A DNA stretch of 51,214 bases from an uncultured Bacteroidales bacterium (GTDB lineage Bacteria > Bacteroidota > Bacteroidia > Bacteroidales > UBA932). Location: contig CALVDH010000022.1 of the NCBI GenBank assembly GCA_944326235.1, positions 1-51,214 on the forward strand, written 5' to 3'. Under the pieces are notes generated by a model, which ran no database searches, had not been told where the DNA came from, and worked only from the letters and a program-made list of their open reading frames with translations. Made by a program: the position numbers and the translations under genes. Positions 24,320 to 31,974 of the stretch are shown in pieces; position 1 is the stretch's first letter, and each line of letters opens with the position of its first letter.

Positions 24320-25519
24320 ATGGCCAGACTCTCTACCCTCAGACCCGATCAGGGCATCCCCGCTCCCACCCTGCTAATGATGTCGGCAGTGGCGGGCCTG
24401 ACCGTGGCCAACCTCTACTACAACCAGCCGCTGCTCGAGGACATCCGCACCGACTTAGCCTGCAGCGGCACCCTCGCCAACCTCATCACCGTGGTCACCC
24501 AGGCCGGTTACGCCCTCGGGCTCCTGCTCATCGTCCCCATGGCCGACATGTGGTCCAGGCGCAGGATAGTGCTGACCATCATGAGCATAGCCGCCCTCAT
24601 GTCGGCAGCCATAGCCGTCTCGCACAGCATCTGGACCGTCCTTGCGGCCTCGCTCGGTCTCGGAGTCTGCTCGGTCATCCCCCAGATATTCATCCCGATA
24701 GCCGGCCAGTTCTCGGAGCCGGAGCACAAGTCCCGCAACATGGGCTACGTACTCTCGGGCCTGCTCACCGGCATCCTCGGTGCCCGGGTCATCAGCGGCT
24801 ATGTAGGCCAATGGGCCGGATGGCGCACGATGTTCATAGCGGCAGCCGTTCTGATGCTGCTCTGCTTAGTCCTCACCCTGAGGATGCTGCCCCGTATGCC
24901 GGGTACTTTCAGCGGCACATACGGAAGCCTGATCAAAAGTGTCTGGAAAATATTCGCGACCCATCCCCGCATGCGTCTGTACGCTTTCCGCGGCGCCTGT
25001 ACCTTTGGCAGCATGATGAGCATCTGGGCCTGCATGGCCTTTCACCTGGCCGGAGAGCCTTTCCACGCCGGCAGCCGCACCGTCGGTCTGCTCGGACTCT
25101 GCGGAGTGGTCGGCGCCATAGCGGCCAGCGGCATAGGCCGTTACGTCCCGCGCCTCGGTATCAGACGGATGACCGCCATCGGAGCCATCCTCCAGCTCGC
25201 GGCCTGGACAGCAGCAGCTACCCTCGGCCACACCTACACCGGCATCATCGCCGCCATCATCCTCCTCGAGCTCGGCGCCCAGTTCATGCAGCTGAGCAAC
25301 CAGAGCGGCTGCCTGCAGGCCGTTCCCGACGCCTCGAACCGGGCCAACACCATCTTCATGACCTCCCTCTTCCTCGGCGGCAGTCTCGCGACCCTGCTCT
25401 CGGGCATCGGCTGGCGGTTCGCAGGCTGGACCGGCGTCTGCATCACCGGAGTCATATTCTCCGCAACAGCCCTCAGTACGGTCTTCTGCAAAAATCAGAC
25501 ATTGCCCAGATGCACATAA
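24320..25519 (+). CDS. MFS transporter
   Basis: This 399-residue protein has about twelve hydrophobic segments. NLYYNQPLL after the first helix and the loop 2-3 motif PMADMWSRRRIV identify a major facilitator family exporter of the type often annotated as a sugar or drug efflux protein. The substrate cannot be told from sequence. It is a single-gene unit, divergent from vsr, and its last 25 bases overlap the convergent radical SAM gene. An overlapping 509-codon frame starting at 24292 is a high-GC shadow. Confidence 0.9.
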   Translation: MARLSTLRPDQGIPAPTLLMMSAVAGLTVANLYYNQPLLEDIRTDLACSGTLANLITVVTQAGYALGLLLIVPMADMWSRRRIVLTIMSIAALMSAAIAVSHSIWTVLAASLGLGVCSVIPQIFIPIAGQFSEPEHKSRNMGYVLSGLLTGILGARVISGYVGQWAGWRTMFIAAAVLMLLCLVLTLRMLPRMPGTFSGTYGSLIKSVWKIFATHPRMRLYAFRGACTFGSMMSIWACMAFHLAGEPFHAGSRTVGLLGLCGVVGAIAASGIGRYVPRLGIRRMTAIGAILQLAAWTAAATLGHTYTGIIAAIILLELGAQFMQLSNQSGCLQAVPDASNRANTIFMTSLFLGGSLATLLSGIGWRFAGWTGVCITGVIFSATALSTVFCKNQTLPRCT

Positions 25520-26382
25520 CGGATCCCGCACTCCCGCGCAATCTCCTCCGCCATCCGCAGAGTCCCTATCGGCGTAGGCGGCACCTCCCGCATCCTGTAC
25601 TGCGGAAAGAACCTCGAAAAATGCAGCGGCGCCCCGGCAAATCCGTTGTCCACCAACCAGCGGCACATCTCCCGCAGCATCCCCGGCTCATCGTTGATCC
25701 CCGGAATCAGCAGATTGGTAATCTCGAGCCACACCCCCGCATCCCGCATCTTCTCCAGGGTCCTCAGCACCGGAGCCAGCGAGGCCCGGCTCACCTTCCG
25801 GTAGATATCCTCGGAAAATGACTTCAGATCGATATTCGCCGCATCGAGATACGGCAGCAGGTCATCCAGCGGCCCCTCATTGACATATCCGGCCGAAACC
25901 AGGATATTCAGCAGCCCCGCCTCCCGGCACGTCCGGGCACAGTCCACGGTGTACTCCATCCAGGTCAGCGGCTCGGTATAGGTATAAGCGACTATCCGGC
26001 AGGAGGTCCTCCGGGCCAGTTCCGGCAGCATCCCGGGAACAATGAAACTGCTCTCCACCTCCTCGGGGCGCACCTGGGAAATGCTCCAGTTCTGGCAGTT
26101 GCGGCAGGAAAGGTTGCAGCCTGCGGCAGCGAGCGACAGGCACATCTCCCCCGGATGAAAATGCAGCAGCGGCTTCTTCTCGACGGGATCCACATGCAGG
26201 GCGCAGACCCGTCCGTAAGCCAGCGACACGAGCCTCCCGTCCCGGACCTCCCGGCTGCGGCAGAGCCCCCGGCGTCCCTCGGTCAGACGACAGCGGTGCG
26301 GGCAGAGCGTACATGTCACGCTCCCGTCAGCCCCGGCTTCACAGTACCGGGCCTCCACCCCACCTAAGCAGTCACTGCTCAT
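25495..26382 (-). CDS. amrS: AmmeMemoRadiSam system radical SAM enzyme
   Basis: About 295 residues from ATG 26382. The radical SAM cluster motif is GCNLSCRNCQNW (C89, C93, C96), preceded by extra cysteines CTLCPHRCRL and LCRS near the N-terminus, which is the AmrS pattern. AYTYTEPLTW and LIPGINDEP are further family motifs. AmrS forms a conserved genomic trio with MEMO (AmrB) and AMMECR1 (AmrA) proteins, but the chemistry of the system is unsettled. The start chosen overlaps the MEMO-AMMECR1 stop by 11 bp; an earlier ATG at 26460 would overlap far more and adds an atypical Arg-rich extension. Confidence 0.9.
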   Translation of the reverse strand: MSSDCLGGVEARYCEAGADGSVTCTLCPHRCRLTEGRRGLCRSREVRDGRLVSLAYGRVCALHVDPVEKKPLLHFHPGEMCLSLAAAGCNLSCRNCQNWSISQVRPEEVESSFIVPGMLPELARRTSCRIVAYTYTEPLTWMEYTVDCARTCREAGLLNILVSAGYVNEGPLDDLLPYLDAANIDLKSFSEDIYRKVSRASLAPVLRTLEKMRDAGVWLEITNLLIPGINDEPGMLREMCRWLVDNGFAGAPLHFSRFFPQYRMREVPPTPIGTLRMAEEIARECGIRYVHLGNV

Positions 26383-27808
26383 CGAACACCTCCGCCTGAT
26401 AAACGTACAAGTCCGCATCCTTCCACCCGTTCCAGCCGATTCCGGCCTTGTCCCGGGCACAGTGCCCTAAGAACTCCTCCTTGCTCCAGCCGGTCTCGTC
26501 CGCCACCTGCGGCAGGAAGGTCCCGCTGCGGCCGTCCTTGACCATCAGCACCCCGTCCCGCCCGAGCACTATCTCGTCCGGCGAGGATATCTGCCTCAAC
26601 GGAGACAGTACCGATATCTCGATATGCACCTGTTCCAGTTCCTCCCTGGTCAGCGGCCGGAACCTGTCATCCTCAAATGCCGCTGCCCTGGCCATCTCCG
26701 CAACAGTCTTATACAACGGTCTGACGCCCACTATATTGCCGATACATCCGCGAAGCCGCCCATGCAGATGCAGGGTAACGAACGCCCCGCACTCCGCCTT
26801 GAGCGTCTGCGTCAGCTGAGTGTCGGACGGCAGCCAGTACTTGCCGTCAAAAGCCGTCTCAATACTCCGCCGGGCCGTCTCCAGCAGCACCTCCCGTTCC
26901 TCGGCAGTCAGGGAGAATCCCCCCGAGGCCCCGGTATTCTTTTCCGCACCTTCCTTATACACCACTGAAAACGCGTGATACCCCACCACCTCGCTCTTGT
27001 CCCCGTAGACCGCCGCATCACCGGAGTTGCGGTAATCCAGATGTCTGATTTCCAGTTCATCCCGTTCCTCCATCATCATCAGCAGAGCCGCAATGGGCAG
27101 CTGACCGCAGGCACTTGTCGCCAGATTCGGCACCTTCGCGCGGGCATTGTCCAGCAGAACATCCAGGAAGCGGTCCACCGACCCGGAAGCAATGGCCTCG
27201 CCCGTAGCCCCGTCCACCCTGCAGGCATCCTCATACGAGGGATAATGGGAAAAATCGCTGCTGATCACAAATAGGTTGTCCTCATTCATATAAGGTCCGA
27301 GCACCCGGGCAATCCTCCGCAGCCCCCCGCCGTCGACCGAGCCTATTATTATAGGTACAATGGAAGGAACCTCCCGCAGTCTCTCCTGCAGGAAGGGCAG
27401 CTGCACCTCCAGGCAGTGCTCCCGCACATGCGCATTGTGGAAATCCCGGAAAATGGAATCCGCCCCTATGAGCTCGAAGCCCGCCTCCGTATCCACCCTC
27501 AACCGCCCTATAGGGGTCTCATACCAGTCGCACTCCACATCCACGGAAGCGCCCCGGAAGGCCTCCCGATGACTGGGGCCGATGAGGAAGACACGCTCAT
27601 ACCTCTCCGTCGGGGCAATGGAAGCATACGCCTCCGCGGCCACCGCTCCCGAGAACACATACCCCGCATGGGGCACAATCACCGCCTGTACCCGTCCCTG
27701 AGGCCGGGCGGAAGCAGTGTCCAGAAAGCCGTCCACGACAGCCTTCAACGTATCCGCATCAGATGGATAAAACTGTCCGGCCACCGCCGGAGAATGAACC
27801 TTAGTCAT
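26372..27808 (-). CDS. MEMO (AmrB)-AMMECR1 (AmrA) fusion protein
   Basis: About 478 residues from ATG 27808, where MTKVHSPAVAGQFYPSD matches the typical MEMO start. The MEMO domain (about 1-280) is related to class III dioxygenases and shows VIVPHAGYVFSGAVA, LIGPSHREAF and SSDFSHYP. After a short linker the AMMECR1 domain (about 300-478) shows LRGCIGN, FEDDRFRPLT and EISVLSPL. With the next gene it makes the complete AmmeMemoRadiSam set in two genes. An upstream ATG (27856) would lie at the -7 element, so it was not used. Confidence 0.92.
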   Translation of the reverse strand: MTKVHSPAVAGQFYPSDADTLKAVVDGFLDTASARPQGRVQAVIVPHAGYVFSGAVAAEAYASIAPTERYERVFLIGPSHREAFRGASVDVECDWYETPIGRLRVDTEAGFELIGADSIFRDFHNAHVREHCLEVQLPFLQERLREVPSIVPIIIGSVDGGGLRRIARVLGPYMNEDNLFVISSDFSHYPSYEDACRVDGATGEAIASGSVDRFLDVLLDNARAKVPNLATSACGQLPIAALLMMMEERDELEIRHLDYRNSGDAAVYGDKSEVVGYHAFSVVYKEGAEKNTGASGGFSLTAEEREVLLETARRSIETAFDGKYWLPSDTQLTQTLKAECGAFVTLHLHGRLRGCIGNIVGVRPLYKTVAEMARAAAFEDDRFRPLTREELEQVHIEISVLSPLRQISSPDEIVLGRDGVLMVKDGRSGTFLPQVADETGWSKEEFLGHCARDKAGIGWNGWKDADLYVYQAEVFDEQ

Positions 27809-27853
27809 AATCCCAAAACCGATTAAGCAAAACAATAACTTCAACATCGCACA

Positions 27854-27861
27854 CAAATATA
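27854..27861 (-). promoter_or_regulatory. -7 element of the AmmeMemoRadiSam operon
   Basis: Minus-strand TATATTTG; the start would be near 27847, 39 nt before ATG 27808, which supports that start codon. Confidence 0.5.
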
Positions 27862-27900
27862 CAAAAAAACGGCACCCGCCCGATCTGCACGATGCCGCAA

Positions 27901-27965
27901 CAAGCCCCCCTTTCGGAGCGAAGCGACCAAGCCTCCCCCACGGGGAGGTTTGGAGGGGTAGATAA
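27901..27965. repeat. Dispersed GC-rich hairpin element, copy A
   Basis: The element has CGGAGCGAAGCGACC, then a hairpin CCTCCCC-ACGG-GGAGG, then GGGGTAGA. The same order of blocks recurs at 50796-50856 beside the rrn terminators. It lies in the space between the AmmeMemoRadiSam promoter and tRNA-Cys and carries no gene. Confidence 0.6.
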
Positions 27966-27980
27966 AGACAGGTACCTGCG

Positions 27981-28066
27981 GAGAAGCGGGCTTAGCCCGC
28001 TTCTCTGCTTGGTACCTCAAAAGAAAAGCCCCTTCGCGGGGCTTTTCTTTTGAGGTACCAAGCAGA
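27981..28066. repeat. Two adjacent perfect inverted repeats overlapping tRNA-Cys
   Basis: The first is an 11-bp perfect stem with loop TTA (27981-27991 with 27995-28005). The second is a 29-bp perfect stem (28004-28032 with 28038-28066) with loop TTCGC. The right arm of the second includes the last 13 bases of tRNA-Cys, so the tRNA 3' end is present again in inverted orientation. The inner part (AAAAGAAAAGCCCC and its complement) acts as a bidirectional intrinsic terminator. A palindrome, CAGGTACCTG, lies just outside at 27969-27978. Confidence 0.9.
28017..28053 (-). terminator. Terminator of tRNA-Cys
   Basis: Read on the minus strand the hairpin directly follows the tRNA: the AAAAGAAAAGCCCC arm, a 5-base loop, and GGGGCTTTTCTTTT. 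It is symmetric, so it could also stop transcripts coming from the other side. Confidence 0.8.
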
Positions 28067-28123
28067 ATCGAACTGCTGTACACGGTTTTGCAGACCGTTG
28101 CCTAACCACTCGGCCATGGTACC
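28054..28123 (-). tRNA. tRNA-Cys (GCA)
   Basis: Read on the minus strand, the 7-bp acceptor stem is GGTACCA/TGGTACC. The anticodon stem ACGGT/ACCGT encloses loop CTGCAAA with anticodon GCA, and the T-arm is AGCAG-TTCGATT-CTGCT. The length is 70 bases; the D-arm is short, as is common in tRNA-Cys. The CCA end is not encoded. A consensus promoter lies 18 bp upstream, inside the end of the preceding gene. Confidence 0.95.
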
Positions 28124-28140
28124 ATTACCGAATTGGGGTG

Positions 28141-28172
28141 CAAATATATGAACTATTTCTCACATTCCCAAA
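28141..28172 (-). promoter_or_regulatory. Consensus promoter of tRNA-Cys
   Basis: Minus-strand TATATTTG (28141-28148) and TTTG (28169-28172) are separated by exactly 20 bp, a perfect Bacteroidota vegetative promoter. The -33 box overlaps the last codons of the methionine sulfoxide reductase gene. Confidence 0.8.
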
Positions 28173-28671
28173 TTATCCTGCATATTATCCCGCAAAGTTC
28201 CTCCAAAAACTGCCTGTCCACCTCATCGAACGTCCCTACCTCCGCGCTGTCTATATCCAGAACTCCGACGACATCCCGTCCCCGGACTATCAGCGGCACC
28301 ACCACCTCCGACCTGGAAAGCGAACTGCAGGCTATGTGCCCGGGGAATTTCTCCACATCCTCCACCACGATACTCTTCCCGGACTTCCATGCCGAGCCGC
28401 ATACTCCACGGCCATATCCTATTCTGGTGCAGGCCACCGGTCCCTGGAACGGCCCCAGCACCAGTTCCTTCCCGCCATCCGTCCCGACGGCATTCTTTAC
28501 CAGATAGAACCCTACCCAGAAGAACCCGAAAGCCTCCTTAAGAGCCGCGGCCACATTGGCCAGATCGGCGGTCATGTCCGGCTCGCCCTCGATGAGAGAG
28601 CGTATCTGCGGCAGCAGTTCCCGATAGCATCCGGCCTTGTCTCCGGATGTATTGATTCTGATTTCGTGCAT
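28153..28671 (-). CDS. msrC: Free methionine-(R)-sulfoxide reductase (GAF domain)
   Basis: This 172-residue single GAF-domain protein has the catalytic cysteines of the fRMsr family in GRGVCGSAW and GHIACSSLSRSE. The pattern FFWVGFYLV, then LGPFQGPVACTRI, then VVPLIVRG and GVLDIDS is typical. It reduces free methionine-R-sulfoxide in the cytoplasm. It is the last protein gene of the purM operon, 14 bp after the rRNA methyltransferase gene. The tRNA-Cys gene follows. Confidence 0.93.
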   Translation of the reverse strand: MHEIRINTSGDKAGCYRELLPQIRSLIEGEPDMTADLANVAAALKEAFGFFWVGFYLVKNAVGTDGGKELVLGPFQGPVACTRIGYGRGVCGSAWKSGKSIVVEDVEKFPGHIACSSLSRSEVVVPLIVRGRDVVGVLDIDSAEVGTFDEVDRQFLEELCGIICRIIWECEK

Positions 28672-28685
28672 GTGTCAGATTGTGT

Positions 28686-29894
28686 TTATTCTACATAAAG
28701 CAAGAGTCCCTTGAGATAGTCGCCCTCCGGATGGTAGATGTTCACCGGATGGTCCGCCGGCTGAGTGAGCCTGCGGAGTATGCGCACCCCGCGCCCGGTC
28801 TGGGCCGCAGCCGAGAACACGGACAGCTCGAATGTCTTCCGGTCCACCGCCTGAGAGCAGCTGTAGGTGAATACGAGCCCGCCCGGAGCCACCTTGGAGA
28901 TGGCAGCGGCATTGAGGCGGCGGTAAGCTCTGAGGGCATTGTCCAGGGCATCCCGGTGCTTTGCAAAGGCAGGAGGATCGACCACCATGAGGTCAAACTC
29001 TCCGGAGTGGACGTCCCTGAGATAATCCAGGGCGTCGACACACTCGGCACGATGCCGGACAGCCGCGTCCTCCGCACCTATATTCAGCTCGACATTGCGG
29101 CGGAGCATCTCCACAGCCACTGCAGAGGAGTCGACGGAGACCACGGACGCAGCTCCGCGGTTGAGAGCGTAGACCGAGAACCCGCCGGTATAGCAGAACA
29201 GATTGAGCACCCGCCGGCCCGCGGCGAAATCCCCTACCAGAGCCCTGTTGTCCCTCTGGTCCAGGAAGAAACCGGTTTTCTGACCGGCTGCCCAGTTGAC
29301 ATGGAAGCGGTGTCCGTTCTCCAGAACCTCAGTCTCGTCCGCCCCGTACGGTGCCGTGAGATATCCGTCCTGCAGGAGAAGACCGGCACGGTGAGGAGCC
29401 GTGCCCTCGCTTTTGTTGTACACGGCCCGGACAGTCCCGCCGCCGCACTCCACAAGAGCGGAGGCTATATCTTCTGCCGACAGATACATTCCGGCCGAAT
29501 GAGCCTGCATAACAGCCACCTCGCCATAGACATCGACTATCAGCCCGGGGAGCGAGTCGCCCTCTCCGTGGACGAGACGGCAGCAGGTAGTCTGCGGAAG
29601 TGCGAGCCTGCGGCGCAGAGCCAGGGCACGGGAGAGTCTCTGAATCCAGAACCCGCGGGGCATCTTTCCGTCCCCGTCAGGCATGAACTCATCCGTAAAG
29701 CTCAGGACACGCACGGCGATGGAGCCTTTCTGCCAGTGTCCCACGGCCAGGAAACCGCCGTCATGGGCCGTTACCTCGACGGCCTCTCCCTCTCGCGGAT
29801 CTCCCTCCACAGAGGCTACAGCACCTGAAAATATCCAGGGGTGAAAACGGCGCAGGGAATCCTCCCGGCCTTTCCGGAGCACTACCCTGCCCAT
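28686..29894 (-). CDS. rlmI: Class I SAM-dependent rRNA methyltransferase, RlmI-like
   Basis: This 402-residue protein starts with a PUA domain (VVLRKGREDSLRRFHPWIFSGA) and ends with a Rossmann methyltransferase: VLNLFCYTGGFSVYA (AdoMet motif I), then the VVDPPAFAK motif and TYSCSQAV. RlmI methylates C5 of cytosine 1962 in 23S rRNA; orthologues share this plan, but the exact base was not verified. The gene is 1 bp from the exonuclease gene. Confidence 0.88.
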   Translation of the reverse strand: MGRVVLRKGREDSLRRFHPWIFSGAVASVEGDPREGEAVEVTAHDGGFLAVGHWQKGSIAVRVLSFTDEFMPDGDGKMPRGFWIQRLSRALALRRRLALPQTTCCRLVHGEGDSLPGLIVDVYGEVAVMQAHSAGMYLSAEDIASALVECGGGTVRAVYNKSEGTAPHRAGLLLQDGYLTAPYGADETEVLENGHRFHVNWAAGQKTGFFLDQRDNRALVGDFAAGRRVLNLFCYTGGFSVYALNRGAASVVSVDSSAVAVEMLRRNVELNIGAEDAAVRHRAECVDALDYLRDVHSGEFDLMVVDPPAFAKHRDALDNALRAYRRLNAAAISKVAPGGLVFTYSCSQAVDRKTFELSVFSAAAQTGRGVRILRRLTQPADHPVNIYHPEGDYLKGLLLYVE

Positions 29895-29895
29895 A

Positions 29896-30480
29896 TCAAT
29901 TTTCCGATTTGAGTTTGAGATACATCTCGCGGCAGACCCATGCGTCTATGGCCGCATACTTGAGCTGGGCGCCCGAGAGCTGCGGAGCCTCCCAGTTGGA
30001 GAGCTGCTGGGTCTTGGACACCTTCTTGCCCAGGATGATGGCGGACATCTTCCGGACACTCTTGTCGGTGATGCCGTATTCTCCCACCATGACCTGGAGG
30101 TCGACGAACCCGCGGGGGGTGAACTTGCGGTAGTACATCAGCCCGCGCACATCATCCTTTACCGCCGCCCCTATTTTCAGGATATTGCCGTCCGAAAGCA
30201 GAGAGGCCAGAGGGGCCGGAAGCCCGAGCATATTGAGGCGGAAGATATAGGCTTTCTCTCCCCCCGAAAGCTGCAGCAGCGCCACGTGATGGCGGGGCGA
30301 ACCGGAGGAGAAACTGGGCTTGGTCTCAGTGTCAAAGCCTATTACGGTCTGGCTTCTGAGATAGTCTATGGCCTCGGCAAAGTCCTCGTCCACGTCCGAG
30401 ACGACGACGATAGGGCCGTTGAAGTCTATATGGTCCAGTTGTGTAAGTTCTTCTGTAGATATACTTTCCGGATATTGCAT
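29896..30480 (-). CDS. 3'-5' exonuclease, RNase D-like DEDD family
   Basis: This 194-residue protein shows exonuclease motif I VIGFDTETKPSF, a middle aspartate in VKDDVRGL, and the third motif at the C-terminus (KYAAIDAWVCREMY), where the tyrosine-free DAW..R spacing resembles the WRN/RNase D type. It lacks the HRDC domain of full RNase D, which is normal for this short family. The substrate (RNA or DNA) is not known. The gene lies 3 bp after the lipoprotein gene and 1 bp before rlmI, so it is part of the same transcript. Confidence 0.85.
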   Translation of the reverse strand: MQYPESISTEELTQLDHIDFNGPIVVVSDVDEDFAEAIDYLRSQTVIGFDTETKPSFSSGSPRHHVALLQLSGGEKAYIFRLNMLGLPAPLASLLSDGNILKIGAAVKDDVRGLMYYRKFTPRGFVDLQVMVGEYGITDKSVRKMSAIILGKKVSKTQQLSNWEAPQLSGAQLKYAAIDAWVCREMYLKLKSEN

Positions 30481-30483
30481 ATT

Positions 30484-31971
30484 CTAGTATAGTGCGTTTC
30501 TGATCAATGTGAATGTCTCGTGGTTATATTCTATCTCACGGAGTTCCGCCGCATCGATATAACGGGGAGCGAAGGGCACCGCCTTGGTAGTGATGTCCTC
30601 TGTCCCGCTTACGCGGCCATAGAGGAAGCTCTCCCGGAAAAATCCGGAGGCATCCAGCGAGTCGGCCGGCACCGAGGAGGAAGGCAGGGTGATGAAGGGA
30701 GAGAGTGTGGACTTCGTCCCGCGCAGCGCCAGGTTGCCGTCCTCCCGGAGGATACGGTAAGCCTCGTTCACCGCGCACTCCGCGGGGTCTATGAAGCGGA
30801 AGTCGGGGGAAATGCTGCCGCGGTAGAGGTAGATTCCGCCCCTTCTGTAATTGTAGAGCTCCACCATTACCTGGTCCATGAAACCCCGGAGCCGGTCATA
30901 ACCGCAGTCCGCAAGTATAATGGAGGAGATAGGTATCCTGCTTCCGCTGCGGCGGTGGCGCTCCACCATGGATACCAGATGATAGCGGACATAGTTCTCC
31001 ACCGAATTGAGCTGGACGCCGGATATGTTCCTGCCTCCGGCAGGGAAGAGAAGGGCATTGCCCCTGGTATCGAAGCCGTAACGGTCGAAGAGGGATGCGT
31101 CTATGTTATTGTAGCTGATGCCTGTTACAGGACCGGCATAGCCGGAACGCGATACCCTGGCGGAGGTGTCCACATAGGCCGGATTGCCGGCAAGAGCCTC
31201 CTCTATGCCCAGCCCTTCCTGGTTGAAGACCTGGATGCGTCCGGTCACACCGCTCTCCGAAGCCATCCTGCGTATGGCCGTCTCGTACTCGCGGGATGTC
31301 ACTCCTTCCGGGGAGTAAAGCACGCCGACGCAGAAATTCCCCTCCTCGTCCACGCCCTTGAGGGCCTCCTTGATACTGGACTCGATAACACCCACCGCCT
31401 TTACTCCGGTACCGCTGCGGCCCAGAAGTGCCTGCATGTCGGAAAGCGCATAGTAGTCCGCCACTGGAGAGGTGACTATTACGATCTTGACAGGATCCTT
31501 GTAGCCTGACTGGTACTCGTCCACGGCCAGGTTATAGTAGCGGTCCCCCATCAGGAAAAGGGTATTGCGTATCAGCTGTTCCTTCAGGAATGCCGGATTG
31601 CCTGTATCTATGAATCCTCCGTAAGGGCTGTTGGCCCTGTCAAAGAGTATCTGCAGATGCTCCCCGCCGAAATCGGCTATGCCGTCGGAACCGGGACGCC
31701 CGGTGATGTTGTCGAAGTTGTCAACCGTGAGAAATCTTTCAGCTACAGTAAACCCGTCCGGGGAGCAGTCGAAGATGCCTACCGGCAGGTCAGAGAGTTC
31801 CTGAGGATACTCCGAGAAATCCCCGTAATAGATGGAGGAACTGTCAGCCAGTGCCTTCTGGGCTATAGGCAACAGTCCGCCGGCCCTGTTCCGGTCTCCG
31901 CAGGAAACTGACAGCAGAACGGCGGCTGCAGCCAGGACTGCAGCCTGATATTTGATTCGCAAGGGGAGCAT
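30484..31971 (-). CDS. Hypothetical lipoprotein
   Basis: This 495-residue protein has a lipoprotein signal peptide: basic start, hydrophobic stretch and lipobox LSVSC. The mature sequence alternates strands and helices (KIVIVTSPVADYYAL, GVKAVGVIESS, FCVGVLYSPEG) in a way that recalls a periplasmic-binding-protein fold, though I do not recognise a family. It has no obvious catalytic motif. It lies between purM and the exonuclease with gaps of only 3 bp on each side. Likely anchored in the inner or outer membrane facing the periplasm. Confidence 0.7.
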   Translation of the reverse strand: MLPLRIKYQAAVLAAAAVLLSVSCGDRNRAGGLLPIAQKALADSSSIYYGDFSEYPQELSDLPVGIFDCSPDGFTVAERFLTVDNFDNITGRPGSDGIADFGGEHLQILFDRANSPYGGFIDTGNPAFLKEQLIRNTLFLMGDRYYNLAVDEYQSGYKDPVKIVIVTSPVADYYALSDMQALLGRSGTGVKAVGVIESSIKEALKGVDEEGNFCVGVLYSPEGVTSREYETAIRRMASESGVTGRIQVFNQEGLGIEEALAGNPAYVDTSARVSRSGYAGPVTGISYNNIDASLFDRYGFDTRGNALLFPAGGRNISGVQLNSVENYVRYHLVSMVERHRRSGSRIPISSIILADCGYDRLRGFMDQVMVELYNYRRGGIYLYRGSISPDFRFIDPAECAVNEAYRILREDGNLALRGTKSTLSPFITLPSSSVPADSLDASGFFRESFLYGRVSGTEDITTKAVPFAPRYIDAAELREIEYNHETFTLIRNALY

Positions 31972-31974
31972 GCG

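Noticed and set aside
24292..25821. 509-codon open frame on the plus strand
   Set aside because: It overlaps the MFS gene in another frame, is extremely rich in Arg, His and Pro, and lacks membrane segments.
28680..29828. 382-codon open frame on the plus strand
   Set aside because: It is antisense to rlmI, which has complete PUA and methyltransferase motifs.
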